Positions 23,427-33,669 of a stretch of 33,669 nucleotides of DNA are shown here, piece by piece (position 1 is the stretch's first letter; each line of letters begins with the position of its first letter). The notes below the pieces were generated by a model. It worked only from the letters and a program-made list of their open reading frames with translations. It searched no databases and was not told where the DNA came from. Source of the stretch: Schoenoplectus triqueter (lineage: Eukaryota; Streptophyta; Magnoliopsida; Poales; Cyperaceae); assembly GCA_964058805.1 (NCBI GenBank), contig CAXKVV010000546.1, forward strand, positions 1-33,669. Direction: 5' to 3'. The translations under genes were made by a program, and so were the position numbers.

Positions 23427-25765
23427 AAAATTTAATATGTATTTTTTATGAGGTGTATTTTTCTCTAATTCATCAATTTTAATATTCTAGTGATGTAAAT
23501 ATGTATCTTGACTCTTTATATTAAAATCATCATTCCTCTCCTGATCACAAATATGTGACTACCATCCATGTTGTGATTCAAAATTGGAAAATGTTCCTGT
23601 CCAATCTTTCCTTGTTACGTTTCAAACTTTTAATAATTTTATTGTTATTTTTAAATCTATTTTTAGTTCTAATTTTCAAAAAATCGTTTATGTCATTATC
23701 AATATGTCGCTCCTTAATGGTTAATTGTAACAGGTACAAAATTAAATAATGGATTCAGTTAAAGGAGAATAGCGTTGTTAATGGATTAGATCTCAGAGGA
23801 TCCAAATGTGAATCCACTAAAAGTATAAGATTTATATACGGATATGTATCTAATAAAATTTTGAGAATTCAAATACATTGTATTTGCTATTATACCGGAT
23901 CTATATTTTCATACATGACGAATAAATTTATCATGTTCTCTTAAAATTATTTCAAATGAAACAACAATCATAATTCATATTTGTTATTATAGAAATCTTA
24001 AAATTATTTGTTTCAATCATAAATGTAACAACAATCATAACTATTTGTTCTAACTTCTAAAACATACAATAAATTTCTCTTCAATTTGGACTAAATTGAA
24101 CGTGTCCATTTTATTAATTGCCATATAATATAATATAATTTTATTTATTTATATAATTCATAACAGATTTGAATTCAAATCTAATAAGATTCAAATAGGA
24201 TCCATTAAATTAGATAAATTATATTTTTTTAAATTTATATGTAATCCATTTGTGTAGATTCAGATGGGATTTATATATTGAAATCCCTATTCCTAATACA
24301 CTGGAGAAGTAGAGGGCATGTGTGTTCTTGTGCGCATCAACGCATGGCGCATTTTTTTCCTGAAAAATTCGGAAATAAAACGAACTCTGAAGAGTGAAGA
24401 AATTATAGAACCATGCTTATAAGTTATAATCCATTGCATGCGCTCTGGATTTTGTAGAGTTGAATTTATTCATTAAGACCTTTGACTAGTTTAAATAAGA
24501 TAAGTACCCCGAATCAAGTTGATCGTCTTTGTCGATGCTTTTGATTTAACTTATAATTTTGAGTTTATTACATATTTAATAAATAATCAAATGATATGAT
24601 TTGACATCTACCATATTCATATTAGGTGACCTCCAAATCTATGCAAATATTATCAATTATTTTTAATAATTAATATAATTTATGTACGTAAATATTATCA
24701 ATTAATTTTAACAATTAAATAAAAATAAAAATGTGTACCAATAAGAAATACTAAAATAGCATATGCAGTTTGACCTCCAAATCTATGTATGAATGGCCGG
24801 AGAGAAAGATATGTAACTCGAGTTTTCAATAAGATATGATAGTAAAACATTCAAAGAATTACATTATATATGATTCACAATACAAATATATTTTAACTTA
24901 CAATAATAATTCGTTGACAGAATTATTAATATAATACAAGTAAAAAAAAGGTTCGAAGCAATATTAAAGATACATAAATTGAACGATGCATAAACATAAT
25001 ATATATTTTTAAAATATTTTATATGGTCTTGTCGGGTTTAACCATTATTATTTGTGAAATTGATAACCAATATATGTCGGAGAAATAAAATAAAATAAAA
25101 TGCAATCCATATTGAATTAAATAAACAAATTTGATCGTTTTTTTTCATTGGATTGGTTCGATGGGATAGATTAATCATATAAGACTGATTTGCTTTTACA
25201 TTCTAATTCAAATTTAACATAGAGTTTAAAATCATTCAAGAGGACTCGAAATAACTCACATGTAATTATATTATGCAATTATATTATCTATTAATAAAAT
25301 GTTCATTTTCTGATATAAGTTTAGTATTTCCAAATTTTGATTAATGAATTATTTACATCAATATCTTGTAGGAATTTTTTTTTCATTTTAAAAAATATTT
25401 ATGTCAGATTTTTATAAGATTAACTCTATAATAATAATAACATAATGAACGGTTGTATATGAAAATAGATCATTTAAAAAAATCAAATATATGTAGTTGA
25501 AATAATTCTCAAAATGAAATTTTTTTAAAACCGAAGAGATTTTGATACTTAATATTTATTGAGCAATATAAATAAAAATTTGAAAGTATTAAAATATATT
25601 TGAGTCTACCTCATGAAAAGGCTTGATGAGCTTAAGCTCATCGAAGCTCATCGAGCCATACTAGCTTTGCACATAATTTTTTTATATTAAATAAAATATC
25701 GATACTTAATATTCTTTATCTTGAAAAAACATGTGTAAGTTGACCTATATCCAAATATGAATCAT

Positions 25766-25911
25766 TCTGAACTTAATAATTACATTGATTTCTTAGTCTG
25801 ATCCAGATAAGACTTACAATTAATAATTACATTGATTTCTTAGTCTGAACTTAATAATTACATTGATTTCTTAGTCTGATCCAGATAAGACTTACAATTA
25901 ATTAAACCAAA
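25766..25911 (+). repeat. 78-bp tandem repeat, about 1.9 copies
   Basis: TCTGAACTTAATAATTACAT begins at 25766 and again at 25844. The copies appear identical as far as I can follow, up to GACTTACAATTAAT. A shorter block (TAATAATTACATTGATTTCT) occurs three times in total, showing nested duplication. It lies about 1.1 kb before the phosphatase start. Confidence 0.9.
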
Positions 25912-26144
25912 AATAAATCAACTTGCCGAAGCCAGATTGATACACGCAGCCTTAGGCCTTAGGCCAGTACTGTAAATTCTCGCCATTACACGCAGCAACA
26001 TACATGAGATTGCCACATATGATCTTTCAGTTCAGTTTAGGCATAGTTGTAATTTTTTTTATACAGGGAAGTATAGTTCGCATTTTTATGATTTTATCCG
26101 ATGCCAGAACTAAGGACGAAAACTCGCGTGTATGAGATCGAGAT

Positions 26145-26993
26145 ATAGTTGGGAGAGAGACGGAGAGGATGAGAGAGGGGAGCGATAAAAGGGGAAGAGG
26201 CAATGAGAGAGAATGTGAGACCATTGCACTTTTTTCTTAACAAAGCAGCATACTTTGTTTCCAGCTGAGAACTAGCTCTCATTACACAGAGAGATAAAGA
26301 GCAATACTGTCCCCACACCTTCTCCATTCAGCTTCCATCATCTCTGCCTCCCTCAGCTTTACATTACTATTCTCATTTCAGTACAGAGATCACGTCTTTG
26401 CCATTCCCATCACCTCGTCTCAACTCTCTATCTCTTTCTCTCTACTTGCTCCAAATACCAAAGCTTCAAATTCCCAATCAGTCCTCCGTTCAATCCCTGA
26501 GAGAAAAAAAGGATAAATTTCCAGGCATAGAAACAGCTAAAACACTGATGGAATAGAAAGAACGAGTGGGCCTCTCTCTTCCCCAATTGCTCCCTTCTCT
26601 CTCCCTCTGTGTAACCTGTTTCCAATAATTAACCAATTTCAGTGGATCAATCCAGCATTGTCAGGATACACTGAGATTATCCCTGCTTAAATATCGTAAA
26701 AAGATTAAATACATTGTATTTAGACAGTGAATCGATCTGTTTTAAATTTCATTTCTCTCTAATTATCCGTGCTGAGTCTGAGTGGGCCAATATCTGGCAT
26801 TTGGTCTTTTCTTTACCAAGCGTTGCTCTGAGTCTGAGAAAAGAAGCTGGTTTTTTTACTGTGTCACTGTGCCCATATACTGCTCCCCTTTTCTCGGTAA
26901 AATCCAAAAAATACCTTCCCCAGATTCAAGTGAAGGCGAGAGAGGCAGAGAAAAAGCCTTGCGTTGGACCTGTATGAAGAGAGAATTGGAACA
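26145..26993 (+). promoter_or_regulatory. Promoter and 5' leader of the phosphatase gene, GA/CT-rich
   Basis: A purine-rich GAGAGA stretch (about 26150-26220) is followed by pyrimidine-rich CTCTCT runs (about 26410-26450 and 26573-26607), a pattern common in plant core promoters and leaders and a possible target of BPC/GAGA-binding proteins. No clear TATA box was found, so the transcription start is not fixed. The leader probably begins between about 26280 and 26600. A leader intron cannot be excluded. Confidence 0.5.
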
Positions 26994-26997
26994 ATGA
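26974..26997 (+). CDS. Seven-codon upstream ORF overlapping the phosphatase start codon
   Basis: An ATG at 26974 opens a frame reading MKRELEQ and stops at TGA 26995-26997. The main ATG is 26994-26996, so stop and start overlap as ATGA. The uORF start has a poor context (T at -3), while the main start has A at -3. If the mRNA leader includes it, scanning ribosomes could leak past or reinitiate. The upstream leader has almost no other ATG; a minimal ATG-GAA-TAG lies at 26548-26556. Translation is not shown by the sequence alone. Confidence 0.4.
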   Translation: MKRELEQ

Positions 26998-29900
26998 GAG
27001 ATGATATTTCGAAGAAAAGCAAGGTTGATTCTCTAAATTTGATTTGATCTTCTTTGATTTTGTTTTTGTTTTTGGCAATATTACTGATTTGGGTACATTT
27101 TGTGTTCGATTGTTCCAATTGTTGGGGGGAAGAAGCTGTCTTGGTCTAAATCTCTTGTGCAAAAGTGGTTCAATATAAAGAGTAATGCTGAAGATTTCCA
27201 TGCGGATAATACTGTAGGCAGAGGTACGGATCTAAGCTGTCATTTTACTTTGTTTTTCTCTTCTTCTTTTTTACTGACATACGGATTTCTCTTTAGATTT
27301 TGGTTATTCCAATTTACCTTTTCTTTTCGAACTTCTGGTTTGTGATGTAAAGAGATGTACTTAAAGTCTCAATCAACCACTCAGTTTCTCTTTTTTTTTT
27401 ATTGTCTTTATTTTGTCTTTTTTGTTTTCCTTTCTCTTTAAGAACCCTTGTTGTGTGCTAATTTCCAATAGGGGAAGGTAAAATCAAGGCCAACTTCTCA
27501 GATAGAGAGACATTCACAATGAAGAAAAGCAAAACTGGTAATCCTCAGTGCTTTCTCTTCTTTTTCTGGTACTCTATTTCGTTACAATTTTCTTTTTCTT
27601 TTTGTAGTAATCTTCAATTTTGGTTATAGAAAAAACTTTAAGAAAATACAATTGGGGCAGAAGTGACTCTGATGCAGCCCTCATAACGGATGTGCAAGAT
27701 TATAGGTATCTATTTAAGATCCACTTGATTTTAATTTCATTTTCTTGTGAACATTAATGCTAAAATTCCTTTATGTGTATATCTGTAGGGTTTTTGTTTC
27801 TACATGGAATGTAGGTGGGAAATCTCCAAATAGGAATTTGAATATAGATGACTGGCTGCATTCTTCACCACCTGCTGATATTTATGTCCTAGGGTTTGTA
27901 CATATTTTAAAATTTTATTTTTGTTTGCTACTATATGGAAGCATAAATTATTTTTTTCTTCAGCTTTGTCTTTCTGTTTTCAGGATATTGAAACTAACAA
28001 AACCCTCTAGTTTGTATTTTTCATGCGAGAAGAGAAAAATGTAACAAATAGATTAAAACATTGAAAAGTAAGAAAGGAAGTTTTACCCTTTTCTTTTACT
28101 ACAGCTTTCAGGAAATAGTTCCTTTGAATGCTGGTAATGTACTTGGCACTGAAGACAATGTTCCTGCGAAAAAATGGATCTCTCTCATTCAAAAAACCCT
28201 CAACAAAAGCAAATTTGCCAACGGTCATTCAGGTTACCGCACAGCTTCCCCCATACCAGATCCTGTGGTTGAATTGGATGCAGATTTTGAGGCAATTTCC
28301 CAGCAGAACAGCATGTCGATGCATCGCCATTCATTTCAGTTTCAGAACATGAGCCAAAGTATGAGGATGGAGTCTGATTCAATGATGGGGTATACATGCC
28401 AGCCTAGACTAGAGAGGAGGTTCAGTGTGTGTGACCCTGTGGGACTTGGGTTCGGGTCCCGACCTAGTGACTTCTTGGACTCAAACTTCAGATTGAGTTT
28501 GAGTGGTAGATTATCTGATGAGGAAAGTCTATGTGAAGAGGGCCCTGTTGTGTCACCTTTTTCTTATGGGTATGGTGGTATTTCTGGTACTGCTACAATG
28601 TCAATGGAGGACAAAGATGGTCAATATTGTGATTCTAGGTGAGATATTATGCTTGTTTTGGTTTCTTTTCTGTTTTTGGATTGATCTGTGCTTTAACATG
28701 GCTCTGAGATTGACTCAGAACTTGTCAACAAAATATCTCTTATATGGAGAATATTGAAGATGTAACCTGGATTTATTTATATTGCATCAGGTATTGTTTG
28801 GTTGCAAGTAAACAGATGGTTGGCATATTTCTTACTATCTGGGTGCGCAGTGAACTAAGAAATGATGTCAAAAACATAAAGGTCTCTTGTGTTGGACGAG
28901 GTCTGATGGGTTATCTTGGAAATAAGGTGATGAATGTTCTCGTCTTTTCCAAATATGTCGAAAAGAAGTGAATTCATTGTGTATCTGCCTGGTACCTAGT
29001 GGAACTGATTCTTGGATTAACATGGTTATATGCAAAAACCATACGACTGGCACATATATCCTTTAAATTTGAAACAGCTATGCTGATAAAATACAAGAAT
29101 GTATTGCTATGAAAATGCAAGAGTGAAGTTATAGCTCTAGCACTTCAAAATCCCATAAAATTCCAAGTAATTAGGTATGTTATCTTACTGTTACAAATCT
29201 TAAGAGTGTCTTTGGATGTTTAGGGTTCAATTTCAATAAGCATGTTAGTGCATCAGACGAGTTTTTGCTTTGTATGCTGCCACTTGACTTCAGGAGAGAA
29301 AGAAGGGGATGAATTAAGAAGAAACTCAGATGTGTATGAAATTTTGAAGAAGACTCGATTTCCGCGTATACAGACAGCAAGCGATTTGAAGTCACCACAA
29401 ATGATCCTTGAGCATGAGTAAGAGATGTTTTTTTCTTCAGTATTGATTCATTACCCAAAATTCAGCGATGTCAGTGTTACAATGGCTGCTCTTTTGTGAT
29501 ATATGCTTTTCATATACTTACTGCTTGTATATGTCATACAAACTTGAAATATGTAATCGGTACGATGCACATCGGCGACCGTTGGATATCTTTCTGAGAT
29601 GGTTATCGGGTCACATAAGGAACGACCAAGTACTTGTAAGTTGTATCTGAGCAAATTGTATTATAACTTCTTTTTCAACTTCTTTCAGTCGGGTTATATG
29701 GCTTGGAGATTTGAATTACCGAATTGCACTTTCGTACCACTCAGCCAAAGCATTGGTAACGATGCATAACTGGAAACAACTGTTGGAGAAAGATCAGGTC
29801 ATTATTTTCTATTTTTACATGTAAAAATCTTATTTCTAATTTTTTGTTACCTTATGCAGATGGAAACAGTCTTACTTTTTTATTTTAATTATTTACCCAA

Positions 29901-30386
29901 GTTTTTTTTTACAGCTGAGAATAGAGAGAAGGTTCGGTCGAGTTTTCTTAGGTTGGAAAGAAGGGAGGATTTATTTCCCGCCAACCTACAAATATTCCAA
30001 TAATTCAGATCGTTATTCTGGAGATGATGTAACTACTAAAGAAAAAAGGCGAACCCCTGCATGGTAAGTAATAACACAAAATATTTTCTAACAATTATTC
30101 TGTATGCCCCTTCTGCTGACAATTATGAAATATGGTTTTTATATGTAGGTGTGATAGAATATTGTGGTATGGAAGGGGCCTCCGCCAGGTATCATATGTC
30201 AGAGGGGAGTCGAGATTTTCCGACCACAGGCCGGTGTACAGCATTTTTACGGCAGATGTGGAAATAATTAGACGAACCCAGCTGAGGAGAAATAACATGA
30301 GCTACTACAGTTCTCGGGTTGAAGTGGAAGAGCTCTTGCCGTTTGGACACCAGTACCCATATCAGGATCTCAAGCTATATTGTTGA
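26994..30386 (+). CDS. IP5P: Type I inositol polyphosphate 5-phosphatase (plant At5PTase4/8-like), 11 coding exons
   Basis: The product removes the 5-phosphate from inositol phosphates and/or phosphoinositides, damping IP3/PIP2 signalling; exact substrate is not readable here. Exons: 26994-27023, 27136-27223, 27472-27537, 27630-27705, 27789-27893, 28105-28638, 28791-28926, 29224-29417, 29689-29797, 29915-30063, 30149-30386. All introns are GT-AG and the joined 1725 nt stay in one frame (574 aa plus TGA), near the usual family length. The start gives [10 protein letters not shown] followed by [11 protein letters not shown], the basic N terminus expected of this clade. Catalytic motifs: STWNVGG (about 91-97), [12 protein letters not shown] (122-133), HLTSG (365-369), WLGDLNYR (414-421), PAWCDRILW (494-502), SDHRPV (520-525). 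Residues about 155-299 are a low-complexity plant-type insert, mostly in exon 6, with RRFS and RPSDF. No signal peptide or membrane segment is seen, so a soluble or peripheral protein is inferred. Residue 364 is Cys where the family usually has Thr. Paralogue assignment within the clade is uncertain. Confidence 0.95.
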
Positions 30387-30930
30387 AGAGTTGTAACTAT
30401 ATTATAAGGTAAACATGTGCAAGTGCAAGTGCAATCAAACAATTTCTCTGTTATCAGCAATCCTAGATGTTAGATCCCTGTTCCATTTTTTACCATGGCT
30501 GGTTGTAGTCGGGTAAGCAGCATTGAACCTTCTTTTGTTTCTTTGTTTATATTTTCTGGGTGATTGTGGGAATTTTGTATATGAATCCAACAGTTGTAGA
30601 AATGCAATGTGTTGGGATTCCAATTTTAAATTTTTGCTTGGCATTGCAGATAAGATATTTTGGGGTCAATTTGCATAGAACCATATTATAGATGATATTT
30701 TGATTAAGATTCTGTAATATGAAGCATGCATGCTTTTGTTTATTTAAATAAGATATATAATCACTCTTTTCTAGCAGATATTGTTATTTTTATACTATGA
30801 GAGAGAGCAGCATGCTGAAGACTAACCATAAGGTAAGTTCCTATATTCCATTCTTTTATTCTTTGATTTTGCATTCATTGTAAATGGTGTTGTTAACATC
30901 ACATTGTTTTCTGTACAGGATAAGGGATAA
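30387..30930 (+). other. Phosphatase 3' UTR, possibly spliced
   Basis: The stretch follows the TGA and has no convincing coding frame. It holds a good donor-acceptor pair (GTAAGT at 30833, pyrimidine-rich tract and ACAG ending 30918), and a weaker pair (GTAAAC near 30409, TTGCAG near 30650). These suggest optional 3' UTR introns. AATAAG-like elements near 30745 could serve as a poly(A) signal. Borders are inference. Confidence 0.3.
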
Positions 30931-31541
30931 AATTTTGCTACTAACCAATATCTGTGTCAAGCCAAGGAGAATTTATGTGCATAATCATACCACTATCAGC
31001 TAAACATACAATCCGTAATATTGTAGTTAATGATGTGCTTCTATTCTTTTTTAAGTTTATGTGGCAGATGGCATGATTTATGTAACAGATATATTAAAAA
31101 AAATGAGTTTTGCTTATCAGAGGAAGGAGATGTATGAGAAAGCTTGTAATCATTTGTACAGTTATTTTCTTTTTTGTTATACAGCTTTTAGAAAAGTGGT
31201 CGTTTCTGAATCAAGAAAAAGAAAGGTAGCGGGTTCCTACCTATTTAATATGTTGATACTGGCATGGTATGATTTTCAGGCATGGCTTATGGTAGGCACC
31301 ATATGCCTGGATTATTAATTTACTACAATAACGAAAGGCTGAACAAAGAAAAAAAAGAACTGTGGTGCCGAACTGCCAAGTTTATTTACCTTTTTACCAG
31401 ATGGTGGTGGTGGTGGAAAAGAAAGATTATCTGCTGAGCAGGCAAAGAAAAGTTATCTGCACCTTAAGAAATAAGATGGTGTGTGAAAACTGATAACCAT
31501 CCAGCTCAGTTCTGTCCTTGTTGCTTGTATGATGAGTAGAT

Positions 31542-31637
31542 AGTTCCAATTTCCAAATATGAGAGTACCTTCCTATGGTTGCTTAGTTTAGTTCCAATTT
31601 CCAAATATGTTAGTACCTTCCTATGGTTGCACAGTTT
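31542..31637 (+). repeat. 48-bp tandem repeat, two copies
   Basis: AGTTCCAATTTCCAAATATG begins at 31542 and 31590; the copies differ at a few positions (GAGAGT/TTAGT, GCTTAG/GCACAG). Downstream of the phosphatase gene, non-coding. Confidence 0.9.
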
Positions 31638-31943
31638 GGTGAGAAGAATTTGTTCTCTGTTCTACAAGTTTAGTGAGGTCCAGCAGTACTCGACTACAGG
31701 GAATGGTTTAATTGGATGCCATCAACATTTATTGTGTCTATAACTCTATATAATTCAAGTCTATAAATTTAGCAACAACATTTCTTTATTAGATGTTATA
31801 GTATTATTGGATATTTTACATGTGACAATACCTCCCTTTTTCTTTTATAAGCAACCCTTTTACAAAGTACAAACAATCATTTGCTTTTGCACATGGTTGA
31901 ATTATGTCCGACGCACCACAGAGGATCAAGATTCTTGGTCCTT

Positions 31944-32145
31944 TTGGAAGTAAGGAACATTTTGAACTAAACAAATTGATTTAAAGTCTTCTAAATTTGT
32001 TAATTTTACATTGAGATTCATATTTTTAATAAAATTTAAGTTTAAAATTTATATTTTTAATAATCATTAAGAATCTCAATACAAAATCAACGGTTCTAAA
32101 AGACTTTAAACCAATTTTTTTAATTCAAAGTGCTTTGAACCTCCT
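31944..32145. mobile_element. Foldback MITE downstream of the phosphatase gene
   Basis: The left arm ATTGATTTAAAGTCTT... TTGAGATTC pairs with the right arm, whose complement reads TTGGTTTAAAGTCTTTTAGA... TTGAGATTC. A short AT-rich loop separates the arms. Exact ends and duplication are not clear. Confidence 0.65.
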
Positions 32146-32658
32146 CACCTCCCTATCTTTATCTTTTTTTTTTGTTATTGTTTTGTTGGCGTTTTGACTC
32201 GGATGATTCCCTGCATCCTGCAGGAAAGGTGAGAGCATTGATTTCTTCATGAAGTCATTCTTAATGATCTTCTAGTATATTTGTAAAAGAAAAATCGCGC
32301 AAAAATAACGGCTGAGAGGAAATATTTACGGCCTTGATTTTCGTTATATTGTCGTCAAATAGGACGTAGTCACATGTAATGTGGATCCCGTACATTTTGT
32401 CTTCTTTCTTTTCACCATGCCTTTGCTATATATGGTATCCAAAGGGGAGGGGGGAGGGGCTTCTGATGCCCAAGGGATCAAAAAAAATGGTTTGATGGTA
32501 TATTTATCGTTGAATCACATCAAGATTTATATTTGAATTTGAATTAGGTGCTTTAAAAATAGTGCCAATGAAAATCAAATGGTTCATACTGGTCATTGGA
32601 CGTAGTTGGATCCAAAGCTCATCGGTTCTCCCCGGTTCCATCGAAGGGATCCGATTTT

Positions 32659-32812
32659 ACTGCCATAGTTGAGATATGGCACCATATAATCAGGATGGTC
32701 CATCTCAAAACAGTCATGATTTAGTTTATAGAGGTTCTTTTAATATTTCTTTTGTGGATCCCATTAAGTGTAGGGACAATGGCAGCTGGCTGTCATAGCC
32801 AACTATGACAGC
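32659..32812. mobile_element. Small TIR element (MITE-like), 154 bp
   Basis: The left end ACTGCCATAGTTGAGATATG pairs with the right-end complement GCTGTCATAGTTGGCTATGA. The right end also carries a perfect local hairpin, GCTGTCATAG-CCAA-CTATGACAGC. No target duplication was seen. Confidence 0.55.
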
Positions 32813-33669
32813 AAATGTGTTTTCGTATCGAAATTCAAATCGTCAGATACTCAATTTGATCGAATAGTCTCTCTAATAAATTCTAAATATTTCCTAATTC
32901 AGATAATTGGCGCCTCACATTAAAAGTGTTTCGTCAGATTTTATTATTCTAAATTAGATCACCTAGAAAAAAAAACAGATTTTATTATTCAAAACACGAT
33001 GAAAAAAAACGATTCTGCGCCGTAATTGTCCTATCTTATTTTTTTTTCACGATATTCCTTAAATTTTGTTCTCTCGTTAGCAATGATACTTGTTGATATA
33101 TTTTTTCTGATTCAAAATCCACATGAAACATCTAATTATATTTGTGGAGATAAATCTGATGTATAATGTGGTAAAAGAAATACTTCCCTATGTGATTTTT
33201 ACTCATATTCTTCCATTGATATTTTTTACTTTAAGATTGTTCTAGTGTACATCTAACTGTTTGCATACATCCATTTCATATTTTAAAATGATATATTATT
33301 AAAAAAAACTATAATTGTAGAATTAGATTAAAAATTCTTCTTCATTTTTTCCTTAAAAAACATGTTGCAAATTCAGAAATTCTTAATGGTAAAATAATTG
33401 GTTTTACAATATGAATGATCAATCAAATAAATTCAAATTGGATATACACCGTTCTATATAAATAATTACAAACACATATATGATTGTAGGTTTTTAATTT
33501 AAGTAGTAGCTTTAAAATATTAAACGAATATTCTATGAGAGGGGATCAGAGTATGGTACTGGTTCATTTTCAAATGTTTGGAAAAAAAGCTTGACTAATT
33601 AGTTCTGCTTTATTTTTGTTATCGGAACTATGTTTTTCTTGTTGGATGAATTTGTCTTATGATGGTTGT

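Larger units (their letters stand above)
21756..26144. other. Intergenic upstream of the phosphatase gene
   Basis: Apart from the MITE at 23089, the CAA microsatellite and the 78-bp repeat, nothing is supported. A weak inverted similarity between about 23780 and 24300 (GGATCC and AATTCAAAT blocks) may be a decayed foldback element. Confidence 0.55.
30931..33669. other. Downstream intergenic region
   Basis: Apart from the 48-bp repeat and two MITE-like elements nothing is supported. The ORF at 31061-31318 and a GGT-rich patch near 31400 read like protein for short runs, but I recognise no family and no splice-compatible continuation. Confidence 0.5.

Noticed and set aside
23780..24300. Possible foldback element
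   Set aside because: The inverted similarity is scattered and weak; no ends or target duplication could be placed.
26714..26997. Overlapping ORFs of 71-87 codons in the phosphatase leader
   Set aside because: They open on non-ATG codons and have no protein similarity; they reflect the GC-richer leader. Only the short ATG uORF was kept.
31061..31318. 85-codon ORF downstream of the phosphatase gene
   Set aside because: No ATG start at its beginning, no recognised domain, low-complexity aromatic stretch in the middle; likely chance in the AT-rich flank.

Overview
This is a stretch of AT-rich flowering-plant nuclear DNA. Evidence for a plant includes a split gene with GT-AG introns, a Ty1-copia retrotransposon with a tRNA-Met primer site, Helitron termini of the plant type, and many MITE-like foldback elements. 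The protein match points to an angiosperm, probably a eudicot, but I cannot name the species. No rRNA, tRNA, CRISPR array or bacterial-type operon is visible.

Only one intact gene is supported. It lies at 26994-30386 on the plus strand and encodes a type I inositol polyphosphate 5-phosphatase of the plant At5PTase4/8 type. I could join eleven coding exons in one frame, giving 574 residues with all the main catalytic motifs. A CT/GA-rich promoter and leader lies upstream. A seven-codon upstream ORF ends on the gene's own start codon (ATGA overlap). A possible spliced 3' UTR follows.

The rest is a transposon graveyard. From left to right: a MULE-like foldback element with a 10-bp target duplication and seven quasi-palindromic units (307-754); a minus-strand copia LTR remnant (2184-2717); an unidentified eroded exon region (about 3200-3835); a probable hAT-type MITE (4662-5120); a cluster of MITEs (6613-8183); a 189-bp tandem duplication (8658-9027); three head-to-tail Helitron-like copies on the minus strand (9163-10705); two more MITEs (11001-12041); a complete-ended but gag-depleted and inactivated copia element (13997-17833, minus strand); further copies of one MITE family (21362-21747, 23089-23426); a recent 78-bp tandem repeat (25766-25911); the phosphatase gene; and two small MITEs downstream (about 31944-32812).

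The elements do not form a functional system with the gene as far as the sequence shows. I see no convincing new multi-gene system. The most interesting items are the palindrome-array MULE-like element, the start-stop overlapping uORF, the Helitron trio, and a four-copy MITE family whose two best copies carry clear 8-bp target duplications. Exon borders come from reading splice sites and protein similarity by eye. Transposon borders come from terminal repeats and target duplications seen directly. Identities quoted as approximate were not computed.
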